A DNA stretch of 64,000 nucleotides from Acidobacteriota bacterium (GCA_008363385.1 RHKY01000004.1:113500-177499); one strand, 5' to 3'. Positions 24,426 through 33,557 are shown, numbered from the stretch's first letter. The notes: generated from the sequence alone by a model not told the origin. Made by a program: numbers and translations.

Positions 24426-25343
24426 ATGAAGATCGACCGAAGAACCCTCTTCCGGATCGCGGGGGCCGCCGGCGCGACCACCGCCCTCGCCTCGGCCGGC
24501 TCCGCCAGGGCGGGGATGGCGGTGGCCAAGAAGGGAGCGCGCGGCGTCCTCGTCGACACCACGCTCTGCGTCGGCTGCCGGGGCTGCGAGGCCGCCTGCT
24601 CCGAGGCCAACGCGCTCGCGGCCCCGGAGAAGCCCGGCGACGACGCCGTCTTCGCCTCCCTCCGGAAGACGTCGCCGGAGACGCTGACCGTCGTCAACCG
24701 GGGGACCCAGAAGAGCCCGTCGGGCGAGGAGCGGTACGCCAAGGCGCAGTGCCTGCACTGCGTCGACCCGGCCTGCGCCTCCGGCTGCGTGGCCCGGGCG
24801 CTGGTGAAGACGCCGTCCGGCCCGGTGATCTACGAGAAGAACCGCTGCCTGGGCTGCCGGTACTGCATGGTGGCCTGCCCCTTCGGCGTGCCGAAGTACG
24901 AGTACACGAAGCAGCTCCCGTACGTCGTGAAGTGCACGTTCTGCGCTTCGCGGCAGGAGAAGGGGCTCCCGCCGGCCTGCACGGAGGTCTGCCCGTCGGG
25001 CGCCCTCCTCTTCGGCGAGCGCGAGCAGCTGCTCGAGGTCGCCAAGTCCCGGATCTACCAGAACCCGGGCAAGTACGTCCCGCGGATCTACGGCGAGGAG
25101 GAGGCCGGCGGCACGAGCTGGCTCTACATCTCCGACGTGCCGTTCGAGACCCTCGGCCTGAAGGAGGGCGTCTCGAAGCGGTCGTACCCCGAGATGGCCG
25201 CGGGCGCCCTCTCCGGCGTGCCGTTCGTCATCACGCTCTGGCCGCCCCTCCTGATGGGGCTCTACACGTTCAGCAAGAGGCGCGAGCAGGTGGCCTCGAC
25301 CGAGCCCGGCGCGGGCAAGAGCGGGGAGGGCAGCCATGAGTGA
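24426..25343 (+). CDS. Tat-exported 4Fe-4S ferredoxin subunit (HybA-like)
   Basis: The 305-residue protein begins with a Tat signal (DRRTLFRIAGAAGATTALA). Four cluster motifs follow: CVGCRGCEAACSEAN, CLHCVDPACASGC, CLGCRYCMVACPF and CTFCASRQEKGLPPAC with TEVCPSG. A hydrophobic stretch near the C-terminus (VITLWPPLLMGLYTF) can anchor it. It is paralogous to HybA at 80-1027. It overlaps the NrfD-type gene by 8 bases and should exchange electrons with it on the periplasmic face. The partner redox protein is probably the triheme cytochrome in the same operon. Confidence 0.9.
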   Translation: MKIDRRTLFRIAGAAGATTALASAGSARAGMAVAKKGARGVLVDTTLCVGCRGCEAACSEANALAAPEKPGDDAVFASLRKTSPETLTVVNRGTQKSPSGEERYAKAQCLHCVDPACASGCVARALVKTPSGPVIYEKNRCLGCRYCMVACPFGVPKYEYTKQLPYVVKCTFCASRQEKGLPPACTEVCPSGALLFGEREQLLEVAKSRIYQNPGKYVPRIYGEEEAGGTSWLYISDVPFETLGLKEGVSKRSYPEMAAGALSGVPFVITLWPPLLMGLYTFSKRREQVASTEPGAGKSGEGSHE

Positions 25344-26568
25344 GACGACGGCGGCCGTCGCCCGCCCCTTCTCCGCGCCCTGGGTGCGCGACAAGGTCTT
25401 CCTCGGGATGGCCCCGCGCGACTACGCCCGGAGCCTCGTCACGCCGTTCAACGTGATCGCGGCCCTGATCCTCTCCGTCGGCATCCCCGTGATGGTCCTG
25501 CGGTTCTGGAAGGGCCTCGGCGCCGTCACGAACCTGTCCCAGACGAACCCCTGGGGCCTCTGGGTGGCCTTCGACGTCGTCTGCGGCGTCGCGCTGGCCG
25601 CGGGCGGCTACACGATCGCCTGCACGGTCGTCATCTTCGGGCAGAAGAAGTACGCCCCGGTGCTGAGGCCCGCGATCCTGACCGGGTTCCTCGGCTACCT
25701 CTTCGTCGTCATCGGGCTCCTCTTCGACCTCGGCCAGCCGTGGCGGCTCCCCTACCCGCTCACCTGGTCGCACGGGACGACGGCGGTCATGTACGAGGTC
25801 GCCTGGTGCGTCGCCCTCTACCTGACGGTCCTCTTCTACGAGTTCCTCCCGGCGATCCTCGAGTGGCTCGGCCTGACGAAGCTGCGGGCGATCGTCCTGA
25901 AGGCCTCGATCGCCGTCATCGTCCTCGGCGTCGTCCTCTCCACGCTCCACCAGTCCTCCCTCGGGGCCTTCTTCCTCATGGTCCCCGAGAAGCTCCACCC
26001 GCTCTGGTACTCCTCGTTCATCCCGATCTACTTCTTCATCTCCTCGATCGCGGGCGGCCTCGGGATGGTCATCGTCGAGAGCTCGCTCTCGCACCGCGTC
26101 TTCCACGACCAGCACGACCCGTCCCGCCCGGTCGACATCGACGGGATCGTCCTGGGCCTGTCCCGCGGCGCGTCGGTCGTCCTCTTCGCCTACTTCTTCA
26201 TCCGGCTCCAGGGGATCGCCGACCAGCACGCCTGGGGGCACCTCCTGACCGGCTGGGGCGCCTGGCTGGCCGTCGAGCTCGTCGGGTTCGTCCTCCTGCC
26301 GTCGTTCCTCTTCGCCTGGGCCGCGCGCAACGGCCGGGCGGGGGTCGCGCGCGCGGCGGGCGTGATGACCGTGCTCGGCGTGGTCCTGAACCGGTTCAAC
26401 ATCTCCTGGATCGCGCTGAACTGGAACGTCCCCGACCGCTACGTCCCGACCGTCGGCGAGGTCTTCGTCTCCCTGAGCCTCGTGACGATCGGCGTCCTGG
26501 TCTTCCGCTGGATCGTCAACCGGATGCCGGTCCTCCGCGAGCACCCGGCCTACCCGTCGAACCACTGA
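25336..26568 (+). CDS. NrfD/HybB-family quinone-interacting membrane subunit
   Basis: The 410-residue protein has eight to ten hydrophobic helices. It shows family features such as NPWGLWVAFDVVCGVALAAGG, the DLGQPWRLPYP loop and an RFN-containing segment (VVLNRFNISW) near the end. NrfD-type subunits bind menaquinone and couple its oxidation or reduction to the attached ferredoxin. It starts inside the end of the ferredoxin gene and is followed by a GcvH-like gene 13 bases downstream. Confidence 0.92.
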   Translation: MSETTAAVARPFSAPWVRDKVFLGMAPRDYARSLVTPFNVIAALILSVGIPVMVLRFWKGLGAVTNLSQTNPWGLWVAFDVVCGVALAAGGYTIACTVVIFGQKKYAPVLRPAILTGFLGYLFVVIGLLFDLGQPWRLPYPLTWSHGTTAVMYEVAWCVALYLTVLFYEFLPAILEWLGLTKLRAIVLKASIAVIVLGVVLSTLHQSSLGAFFLMVPEKLHPLWYSSFIPIYFFISSIAGGLGMVIVESSLSHRVFHDQHDPSRPVDIDGIVLGLSRGASVVLFAYFFIRLQGIADQHAWGHLLTGWGAWLAVELVGFVLLPSFLFAWAARNGRAGVARAAGVMTVLGVVLNRFNISWIALNWNVPDRYVPTVGEVFVSLSLVTIGVLVFRWIVNRMPVLREHPAYPSNH

Positions 26569-26581
26569 GGAGAGCCACGCA

Positions 26582-27295
26582 ATGACCGAGACCGACGTCC
26601 TCAGCCCGCACGCCACGAAGGCGATCGAGTACCTGATCGCCATCGGCTACCTGATGCTCTTCGTCCCCTTCTGGCGGTTCGTCCAGGGAACCGCGAGGAA
26701 CGCCGTCCAGAAGGCGCCCGCCGCCGAGCCCGAGCGCGCGCACGCCGCGCCGTCCGCGGCCGGCTGGTTCCACGTCCCGGAGAGCGTCTACCTCCACCCG
26801 GGGCACGCCTGGGCCGTCCCGACCGGGCTGGCCACCGTCAAGGTCGGCGTCGACGACCTCGTCCACCGGCTGATCGGCCCGCTCGACTCGATCGAGCTGC
26901 CCAAGGCCGGGACCGTCATCCGCCAGGGCGAGCCGGCCTTCACGCTTCGCGCCGGCGGCCACGCCTTCGACGTCCGCTCCCCGGTGGACGGCGTCGTCCT
27001 GGCGGCCAACGAGGAGGCCCTCTCCTCCCCCGACCGGACGGGCGCGGACCCCTACGGCTCCGGGTGGCTCGTCTCCGTCGCCCCGAAGGGGACGAAGGGG
27101 ATCCTGCGCGGCCTCCTCTCCGGCGACGCCGCGCGACGCTTCCTGGACGCCGCGGCCGAGGCGCTGGCCGCGCGGCTCCCGCAGCCCGTCGGCGTCCTGG
27201 CCCAGGACGGCGGCACGCCGGTGGCCGGCGTGGCCCGCGAGATCGACCCCGAGCGGTGGGACGAGCTGGTCCGCTCGTTCCTCCTGACGGCGTGA
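26582..27295 (+). CDS. Membrane-anchored GcvH-like (lipoyl-fold) protein 1
   Basis: The 237-residue protein has one N-terminal membrane helix (IEYLIAIGYLMLFVPFWRFV), then a GcvH-like fold: HPGHAWAV, VKVGVDDLVHRLIG, SPVDGVVLAANEEAL and DPYGSGWL. In true GcvH a lysine in an SVKAASDVY-like loop carries lipoate. Aligned by eye, the equivalent stretch here is AGGHAFDVR and has no lysine. It is therefore probably not lipoylated. A paralogue lies two genes downstream, and both end in W-x2-LV-x2-FL. A structural or docking role in the respiratory complex is inferred. Confidence 0.82.
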   Translation: MTETDVLSPHATKAIEYLIAIGYLMLFVPFWRFVQGTARNAVQKAPAAEPERAHAAPSAAGWFHVPESVYLHPGHAWAVPTGLATVKVGVDDLVHRLIGPLDSIELPKAGTVIRQGEPAFTLRAGGHAFDVRSPVDGVVLAANEEALSSPDRTGADPYGSGWLVSVAPKGTKGILRGLLSGDAARRFLDAAAEALAARLPQPVGVLAQDGGTPVAGVAREIDPERWDELVRSFLLTA

Positions 27296-27305
27296 GGGGA
27301 CGGCG

Positions 27306-27638
27306 ATGACGAGACGAACCTGTCTGGCGCCGGCCCTGGTCCTCCTGGGCCTGGCGACGGCCGCGGCGGCCGGGGGCCTCCCGAAGCTCCCCAAGGAGGC
27401 CCGGCTTCCGCAGGGCCCCGACAGCCCCGGGGTCGTCGTCTTCACCCACGAGACCCACGTCGACGCCAAGAAGCCCGACTGCACCGGCTGTCACCCCGGC
27501 ATCTTCCCCATCCTCAAGACCACCAAGCCGAAGCCGATCACCCACGCCGACATGGAGAAGGGCCGCGCCTGCGGGACCTGCCACGACGGCAAGTCGGCCT
27601 CCGGCCTCGACGACTGCGCAGCCTGCCACAAGGGCTGA
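27306..27638 (+). CDS. Periplasmic triheme cytochrome c (c3/c7 type)
   Basis: The 110-residue protein has a signal peptide (ALVLLGLATAAAAGG) and three heme motifs, CTGCH, CGTCH and CAACH, with additional histidines (FTHETH, ITHADM) available as distal ligands. This matches the small c7-type cytochromes in which all hemes are bis-histidine. It probably carries electrons in the periplasm to or from the ferredoxin/NrfD complex. It is set between the two GcvH-like genes. Confidence 0.92.
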   Translation: MTRRTCLAPALVLLGLATAAAAGGLPKLPKEARLPQGPDSPGVVVFTHETHVDAKKPDCTGCHPGIFPILKTTKPKPITHADMEKGRACGTCHDGKSASGLDDCAACHKG

Positions 27639-27656
27639 CGCGCGGAGGGAAACGCC

Positions 27657-28361
27657 ATGTCCGAGATCTTCGAGCTCCTCCGGGTCGCGGGCCTCTTCGT
27701 GGGAGGCCTCCTCATCCGCTTCCTCCTCCTCGCCCTCGTCCTGGCCGCCTACGCGGTCCCGATCCTCGTCGCCCTGGGCGTCTACCGCGCTTGGAAGACC
27801 GCGCGCGAGCGCCGGGTGGGCGAGGCCGACGTCCGCGGGCTCCGGCTGGTCGAGGGGCTCTCGTACACGTCCGGCCACCTCTGGGTCGACCGGAAGGCGT
27901 TCGGCCGCCTCCGGGTCGGCATGGACGACCTGGCGCAGCGCCTCTTCCCCGACGTGACGCAGGTCTGGCTGCCGCGCGTGGGCACGGTCCTCGCGAAGGG
28001 CGAGCCCGCCGTCACGATCAAGTCCGAGCCGGGCGCCGCCTCGATCCCCTCGCCCGTTGACGGCGTCGTCACCGCCGTCAACGCGGAGGTCGCCGCCAAC
28101 CCCGGCCTCCTCCAGCAGTCGCCCTACTCGGGCGGGTGGCTCTTCGCGGTCAAGGCGCGCGAGAGGTCCGTCCCGAGCACGCGGACCGGGAGCGAGGCTC
28201 GCAGCTGGTTCCGCCAGGAGGAGGAGCGGCTGTCGCACCTCCTCGAGGCCGAGCTGGGGATGGCCGCGGCCGACGGCGGCGAGCTGATCGTCCCGGCCTC
28301 CTCGCTCCTGCCGAAGGACCGCTGGCAGAAGCTGGTCTCGGAGTTCCTGCAGGTCTCCTGA
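27657..28361 (+). CDS. Membrane-anchored GcvH-like (lipoyl-fold) protein 2
   Basis: The 234-residue protein starts at ATG 27657 (GGAGGG upstream). It has an N-terminal membrane helix (FLLLALVLAAYAVPILVAL), then the GcvH-like fold: TSGHLWV, LRVGMDDLAQRL, SPVDGVVTAVNAEV and PYSGGWLF. The lipoyl-lysine loop reads EPGAASIPSP, so the modifiable lysine appears to be missing here too, although KSEPG carries a lysine three residues earlier. It is the last gene before a strong terminator. Role as for its paralogue at 26582-27295, unknown. Confidence 0.82.
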   Translation: MSEIFELLRVAGLFVGGLLIRFLLLALVLAAYAVPILVALGVYRAWKTARERRVGEADVRGLRLVEGLSYTSGHLWVDRKAFGRLRVGMDDLAQRLFPDVTQVWLPRVGTVLAKGEPAVTIKSEPGAASIPSPVDGVVTAVNAEVAANPGLLQQSPYSGGWLFAVKARERSVPSTRTGSEARSWFRQEEERLSHLLEAELGMAAADGGELIVPASSLLPKDRWQKLVSEFLQVS

Positions 28362-28386
28362 AAAGGCCTCCCCCCCACGGAGGCCG

Positions 28387-28440
28387 CGGGCGGCGGGTTG
28401 CCCCGATGGGCCGGGGCGCCCGCCGCCCGTTTTTCCTTTT
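28387..28440 (+). terminator. Intrinsic terminator of the redox operon
   Basis: An 11-bp stem (28387-28397 with 28419-28429) is followed by TTTTTCCTTTT (28430-28440). A smaller GGCCTCC/GGAGGCC hairpin at 28365-28385 precedes it. This is the clearest rho-independent terminator in the window and may also serve the converging gene. Confidence 0.9.
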
Positions 28441-28449
28441 CGCCGCGGG

Positions 28450-30099
28450 TCAGCGGGACGGCGGGACCGCGACGGCCCTCTGCAGGTAGCTGGCCAGGCC
28501 GGTGGCCACGTCCCGGATCCCGATCGAGATCACCTGGCGCCCGGGCCGGAGCTTCAGGAGCGCCTCGTGGACGACCTCCGCGTCCGGCGCGACCTCCTTC
28601 TCCTGCCTCACGAGGTCCGACGTCCGGTCCTCCTCGTCGCGCGCCATGAAGTAGAAGACGAGCCGGCCGCGCGGGGCGCCCGGCGCGCCCGCTCCGGGAA
28701 GCCGTCCCGAAGGGACCCGGATCCGGACCGGGAGGCCCGGACGGCCGCCCGCCTGCGGGGCGCCGAACTCCACCGAGGCGCCGAACGGGTTCTCGGGCCG
28801 GCCGAAGAAGAGGGCCGAGGCGACCCCCTCGGCCACGCGCGAGTCGTCGCTCTTCACGCGCAGGCTCCGCCGGGCGCGGGCCACGAGGCCCGGGCGCTTC
28901 ACGCGGACCTCGACCGAGAGCGTCGCGTCCTCGTCCGCCGCGGCGCCCTCGTACCCGAGCGAGTAGTACGACCCGAGGTCCTCCTCGACCTCGGCCAGCG
29001 GCTCGGCGATCGCCGACCGGTTCAGGATCGCCGTCCCGCCGGTCTCCTCGGCCAGGAGCGACAGGGGCGACTGGCGGTTCACCCGAGCCCGGAACGGGTC
29101 GACCCGGCCCATCGTCGCGAGCATCTTCTCGGCCCCCGTGCCGTCGTCGTCGCGCGAGAGGCCGGCCGCGTCGACGGCGTGGATCGTGACGCGCGCGGCG
29201 TTCGCCGCTTCGGCCAGCGCCTCCATCTGCGCGCCCCGGTCCAGGCCCGAGGCCCGCGGGACCCCGGTCCGCACCCCCTGTCCCTGCGCCGGCCAGACCG
29301 AGGCCAGGTACTCGTAAGCGTCGGCGCCGGGAGAGAGCGGCAGCCCCTCGGAGACGTGGAGGAGCACCTTCCGCCCCTCCAGCGCAGCGAGCTGGTCGAC
29401 CGTCGCCCGGAGCGACCGCAGCGAGACGTCCACCTCCGCGGCCTCCTCCTCGGCGAGCTGACGGGCCTGCCCCTCGGCGCTGGCGTACTTCCGGTCGCGG
29501 ACCGCCCCGTCGATCCCGGCGAAGGCCGCCCGCCGCCTCGTGTCCTGCCGGGAGCCCGCGGCCGAGTCGCGCGAGACCTCGTCCAGCGCCCGGGCGAGGA
29601 GGACGGCGTCGGTCGTGAACTTCTGCCGGATCTTCGGCGAGCGGTCGGACGTCACGACGAGGACGGGGACGCCCGACGCCGCGGCCCTGCCGGCGAGCGG
29701 GAGGACCTGCGAGAGCGCGCGGTTCCGGTACGGCACCGAGAGGTGGAGGTTGTCCACGAAGACGACGAGGAAGCTCCGCGGGGGCGGCGGCGGGGACGGA
29801 GCCGTGCCGGGCGGCGCCGCGGGCGCGGCCGGCGGCGACTCCGCCCCCTCCGCCGGGGCGCTCGCGGCGGCACCGACGGCGCTGAAGTTCGTGATCGTCC
29901 GCCGGGCGCCCTCCTCGAGGACCTCGAAGTCGTCCCGGGTCAGCCCCGGCACCCGGGCCCCCTTCTTGTCCGTGACGACGACGTCGAGGTTCGTGACCCT
30001 CACCTCGACCGAGCGCCGGATCGAGCCGTCGGGCTGCTGGCCCGTCGCCGCCGGGGCGACGAGGAGGAGCAACACGGCCAGGCCCGGGCGCGCTCTCAC
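28450..30099 (-). CDS. VWFA-related protein, acidobacterial type
   Basis: The 549-residue protein starts at GTG 30099 behind GGGGAGAA. After a signal peptide (PGLAVLLLLVAPAATGQ) comes the conserved entry VRVTNLDVVVTDKKG with DDFEVLEEG, then a von Willebrand A-type region (FLVVFVDNLHLS). An Ala/Pro-rich linker lies between these at about residues 85-115. This architecture is typical of the TIGR03436-type proteins that are expanded in Acidobacteriota. It is probably a secreted, metal-dependent adhesion or binding protein. It lies 16 bases after the DUF5916 gene and is likely cotranscribed. Confidence 0.85.
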   Translation of the reverse strand: MRARPGLAVLLLLVAPAATGQQPDGSIRRSVEVRVTNLDVVVTDKKGARVPGLTRDDFEVLEEGARRTITNFSAVGAAASAPAEGAESPPAAPAAPPGTAPSPPPPPRSFLVVFVDNLHLSVPYRNRALSQVLPLAGRAAASGVPVLVVTSDRSPKIRQKFTTDAVLLARALDEVSRDSAAGSRQDTRRRAAFAGIDGAVRDRKYASAEGQARQLAEEEAAEVDVSLRSLRATVDQLAALEGRKVLLHVSEGLPLSPGADAYEYLASVWPAQGQGVRTGVPRASGLDRGAQMEALAEAANAARVTIHAVDAAGLSRDDDGTGAEKMLATMGRVDPFRARVNRQSPLSLLAEETGGTAILNRSAIAEPLAEVEEDLGSYYSLGYEGAAADEDATLSVEVRVKRPGLVARARRSLRVKSDDSRVAEGVASALFFGRPENPFGASVEFGAPQAGGRPGLPVRIRVPSGRLPGAGAPGAPRGRLVFYFMARDEEDRTSDLVRQEKEVAPDAEVVHEALLKLRPGRQVISIGIRDVATGLASYLQRAVAVPPSR

Positions 30100-30115
30100 G
30101 CCGGGGATTCTCCCC

Positions 30116-32353
30116 TCAGCGCTGCCAGGCGTACGAGACCTTCGCGAAGACCTGGCGCCGGGCGCGGACGAGGTCGTTCGTCTCGGTCCGGTCGGCGTCG
30201 TCGCCGTAGCCCAGGAAGAAGACCGTCTGCCAGTTCACCCGGTAGGCGAAGAGGGCCGACAGGCTGGCGAAGCCGCTGCGCGCCGGGACCGGGGAAGCGT
30301 AGAGCGCCGGGTCGCGCCTCACGTCGAGGAGCTGCCCGATCAGCCGGAGGTAGGCCCGCGACGTGAAGTGGAAGGTCGCCTTCAGCCAGGCCACGTCGGC
30401 GGTGAAGAGGCGCTGCCGCTCGCCCCCCGGAGATGGCGCCACGTCGAGCCACTGGCGTTCCGCCGAGAGGTCGACGGCGAGGCGGTCGAACGGGCGGGCC
30501 GTCAGGGTGCCGGTCACCGTCCCGCCCCTCCCGACACGGGCCCCGGCGTAGTCGACCTGCTCGCCGAGGACGAGGCCGGCGCCGGCGTTGGGGAAGACGC
30601 GGGACGGGTTCGCGACGACGACGAGCTGTCCGTAGTCGACCGAGAGGACCTCCTCGCCGACGCGCTCCTTCTTCCCCGGCCAGACGTTGACCTGCGCCTG
30701 CAGGTTCCACTTCCCGGCGACGAAGATCCCCGGCGAGACCTCCTGGGCGAGGAGGTTCCCGTCCCGGTCGATCGCGTACTCGGCGCCCACGAACGGGGTC
30801 ACCTCGGTCAGGAAGCCGGTCGGGTAGGAGGCGAGCTGGACGTCCGCCTCCGCCTGGCGGAACCCGACCTGCGTCACGAAGCCGTCGTCGGCGCGGAAGG
30901 CGTCGCCGTAGTCCTCGACCTCCACCTTCGCCCTGAGCCGCCGGCCCACGTGCTCCCACCCCGCCTCGAGCGCGTGCGAGGAGGATCGCTCCCCGTTCCA
31001 GGCCGGGGAGAGGTCGGGCCGGTCCGGGTTCTCGGTCCCGCTGTAGAGGACCTGCGCCCAGACGCGGTCGGTCCCCGAGAGCCGCCAGTTGAGGTCGGGG
31101 CCCAGGACGCGGTTGTAGCCGCCCCCGCGAACCTCCCGGTCGGTCACGACGAGGCCGACGGAGGAGCCCGCGAAGTCGTATCGCGCCCGCCCGATCGCCA
31201 CGAACGACTCGAAGTCCTGCGGGGCGGCGTCCGAGCCCTGGGGCCCGGGGAGGATGACGCTCCCGCCCCCCTCGTCCTGCGCGACGAGGAGCGTGAAGGC
31301 CGTGGCACCCAGCTTCCCGGTCGCCCGGCCCCCCCAGAGCGGGTCGGTGATCGACCGCGTGTAGACGGCCGTGATCGGCGTGTCGAAGAGGTCGACGCTC
31401 TCCAGGAAGAACGGGCGCTTCTCCGGGTAGAAGAGGGCGAAGCGGGTGTTGACCGAGATCTGCGCCGCGTCGGCCTCCACCTGCGAGAAGTCCGGGTTCA
31501 GCGTCCCGTCGAGGGCCAGCCCCGCCGAAGGGGTCCACTTCACGTCCAGGCCCGCGTCCGGGTCGACCGGGCCGCCCGTGAGCTCCCCTGCCTCGTCGCG
31601 CTCCTGCTGCCAGGTCCCCGCGACGTAGGGCGCGGCGACGAGGTGCCCTCCGGGCGGGAGGCCCTCGAGGCCGGTCAGCTCGCGGAAGTGGCAGATCATG
31701 CAGTTCGAGTCGCGCGGGAAGGGGCTCGACGAGAGCTGGTACCGGTAGTCCCGCGGGTAGTTCCGGATGACGGCGAGCTTCCAGGTCCGCGGCTCGGCCG
31801 CAGCGTACCGGAGCGACGCGAACGGGATCCGGAACTCGGCGGTCCACCCCTCGGGCGTGATCCGGGCGGCCGTGTCGTAGAAGAAGTCGGGGGAGAAGTC
31901 CTCGGCCCCGGAGACGTCGTTGTTCACGGCGTCGGCCTGGATGCCGCGCGCGTTCGTCCGGAGCTGGAGGGCCACCTGCCCGTCCCCCTGGGTGTCGAGC
32001 AGGACCGCGAGGTTGTCCTGGTCGCCGAAGACCTGGTCCCGCTCGACGAACGGCGCCCGGATCCGGCCCGGCTCCGGGTCGTCGCACGCGACGCCGACGT
32101 AGAGCGCCTTTCCGTCGTACGTCACCAGCGCGACGGTCTTCACCTTCGGCGCGACGTTCTCCCCGGGCCGGTACTCCCAGAACTCCTCGATCCGGGCGGC
32201 GCCCGCCCACCCGGGATCGGACAGGTCCCCGTCCACCGCGATCCGCTCGGCCGCCCGGGAGACCCGGATCCCGGGCGGCGGCTCGGCCCCGGCGGCGGAC
32301 GGGAGGAGCAGGAAGACGGAGCCGAGGATCGCCGCGGGGACCGCGCGTCTCAT
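30116..32353 (-). CDS. CBM9/DUF5916 outer-membrane barrel protein
   Basis: The 745-residue protein has a signal peptide (AAILGSVFLLLPSAAGA), then a family-9 carbohydrate-binding-like domain (IAVDGDLSDPGW, DGKALYVGVACDDPEPG). It ends in a long beta-rich C-terminal part with the DUF5916 signature NPDFSQVEADAAQISVNTRF and PEKRPFFLES, finishing in aromatic WQR as outer-membrane barrels do. A single CMICH motif lies near residue 220, which could bind a c-type heme and is unusual for this family. It may be an outer-membrane uptake or redox protein. Confidence 0.82.
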   Translation of the reverse strand: MRRAVPAAILGSVFLLLPSAAGAEPPPGIRVSRAAERIAVDGDLSDPGWAGAARIEEFWEYRPGENVAPKVKTVALVTYDGKALYVGVACDDPEPGRIRAPFVERDQVFGDQDNLAVLLDTQGDGQVALQLRTNARGIQADAVNNDVSGAEDFSPDFFYDTAARITPEGWTAEFRIPFASLRYAAAEPRTWKLAVIRNYPRDYRYQLSSSPFPRDSNCMICHFRELTGLEGLPPGGHLVAAPYVAGTWQQERDEAGELTGGPVDPDAGLDVKWTPSAGLALDGTLNPDFSQVEADAAQISVNTRFALFYPEKRPFFLESVDLFDTPITAVYTRSITDPLWGGRATGKLGATAFTLLVAQDEGGGSVILPGPQGSDAAPQDFESFVAIGRARYDFAGSSVGLVVTDREVRGGGYNRVLGPDLNWRLSGTDRVWAQVLYSGTENPDRPDLSPAWNGERSSSHALEAGWEHVGRRLRAKVEVEDYGDAFRADDGFVTQVGFRQAEADVQLASYPTGFLTEVTPFVGAEYAIDRDGNLLAQEVSPGIFVAGKWNLQAQVNVWPGKKERVGEEVLSVDYGQLVVVANPSRVFPNAGAGLVLGEQVDYAGARVGRGGTVTGTLTARPFDRLAVDLSAERQWLDVAPSPGGERQRLFTADVAWLKATFHFTSRAYLRLIGQLLDVRRDPALYASPVPARSGFASLSALFAYRVNWQTVFFLGYGDDADRTETNDLVRARRQVFAKVSYAWQR

Positions 32354-32444
32354 TCGAGCCTCCTGGCGAATCTACGCCCGGGCGCGAGGTTCGTTCCGGC
32401 CGGGAGCGCGCGTCCTCGGCGCGGACCGTGGCAATCTCTCCGGA

Positions 32445-32461
32445 CCGCACGAATCGTGCGG
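32445..32461. promoter_or_regulatory. 17-bp palindrome upstream of the SDR gene
   Basis: CCGCACGA-A-TCGTGCGG lies between a CAATCT -10-like hexamer (32432-32437) and the GGAAGGAGG ribosome site of the gene at 32481. It could be an operator placed on the transcript start. Confidence 0.4.
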
Positions 32462-32480
32462 GGTCGGAAGGAGGTCCGGG

Positions 32481-33455
32481 ATGCCCACGGTCCTCGTCAC
32501 CGGCGCGGCCGGGAATCTGGGAGGGCTCCTCGCCCGCTCGCTGGCGGGGACCGACGTGGCGCTCCGTCTCATGGTCCACCGGACGCCCCTGCCGCCGGAC
32601 CTCCTCGCCGCCCCGAACGTCGCCGCCGTCCGGGCGGACCTCGCCGAGCCGAAGACGCTCGGCCCGGCCGTGGACGGGGCCGACGTCGTGGTCCACTTCG
32701 CCGGAGTCCTCTTCGCGCCGCGCCCGGAGCGCTTCCTCCCGGAGACGAACACCCGTTGGTTCGGGAACCTCCTCGACGCCTGCCTCGCCGCAGGCGTCGG
32801 CCGGGTCGTCCTGATCTCCTTCCCCCACGTGGAGGGGCCGACCTCCCCCGACCGCCCCGCCGCGGGCCGGCTCGACGGCTCGCCGGTCTCCGTCCACGCA
32901 CGGACCCGGCTCGAGGAGGAGAGGCTCCTCTTCGCCCGGACGGCGGGGACGGCCACGACGCCCGTCGTCCTGAGGGTCGGGATGGTCTACGGTCCCGGCA
33001 TCCTGATGATCGAGGCGGCGCGGTGGCTGGCCGAGCGACGGCTCCTCGCCGTCTGGCCCGAGCCGACCGGGATCCACCTCGTCGCCACCGCCGACTTCCT
33101 CGCCGCGACGAAGGCGGCGGCCCTGAAGGAGGGAGTCCGGGGGACGTACCACGTCGGCGACGAGGGGCGGGTGACGCTCCAGGAGTTCCTCGACGCGGCG
33201 TGCGAGGCGTGGGGCCTCGATGCCCCGCGGCGCCTGCCCGCCTGGGTCGTCCTCTCCGGCGCAGCACTCTGCGAGGCCGCGGCGCTCCTCCTCGGGACGA
33301 GGTCCCCGCTCACCAGGGACTTCGTCCGGATCGGACGCGTCCCCTACTTCGGCGACACCACCCGCTTCCGCCGGGAGCTGGTCCCCCGCCTCGTCCACCC
33401 GACCGTCAGGTCCGGGATCCGGACGCTCCGCGGCGCCCGGAGCGGCCCGGCCTAG
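32481..33455 (+). CDS. NAD(P)-dependent sugar epimerase/dehydratase-like SDR
   Basis: The 324-residue protein has an N-terminal Rossmann motif TGAAGNLGG and an extended-SDR layout with ADVVVHFAG and a substrate-domain C-terminus. The usual YxxxK pair is not obvious: the position after the third strand reads SVHARTRLEEE, which leaves the catalytic tyrosine in doubt. It may therefore be an atypical SDR that binds NAD(P) without classical catalysis. Start ATG 32481 has a perfect AAGGAGG. The downstream gene converges. Confidence 0.75.
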   Translation: MPTVLVTGAAGNLGGLLARSLAGTDVALRLMVHRTPLPPDLLAAPNVAAVRADLAEPKTLGPAVDGADVVVHFAGVLFAPRPERFLPETNTRWFGNLLDACLAAGVGRVVLISFPHVEGPTSPDRPAAGRLDGSPVSVHARTRLEEERLLFARTAGTATTPVVLRVGMVYGPGILMIEAARWLAERRLLAVWPEPTGIHLVATADFLAATKAAALKEGVRGTYHVGDEGRVTLQEFLDAACEAWGLDAPRRLPAWVVLSGAALCEAAALLLGTRSPLTRDFVRIGRVPYFGDTTRFRRELVPRLVHPTVRSGIRTLRGARSGPA

Positions 33456-33557
33456 CCCCCACGCGGCCGTTCCCGGCTCCGCCACCGGACCTCGCTCCGG
33501 CGGACGCGACGGCGGGGGCCGCCCGGCCTCGTCACGGTGGTGGCTGCCCCCCCTCCA

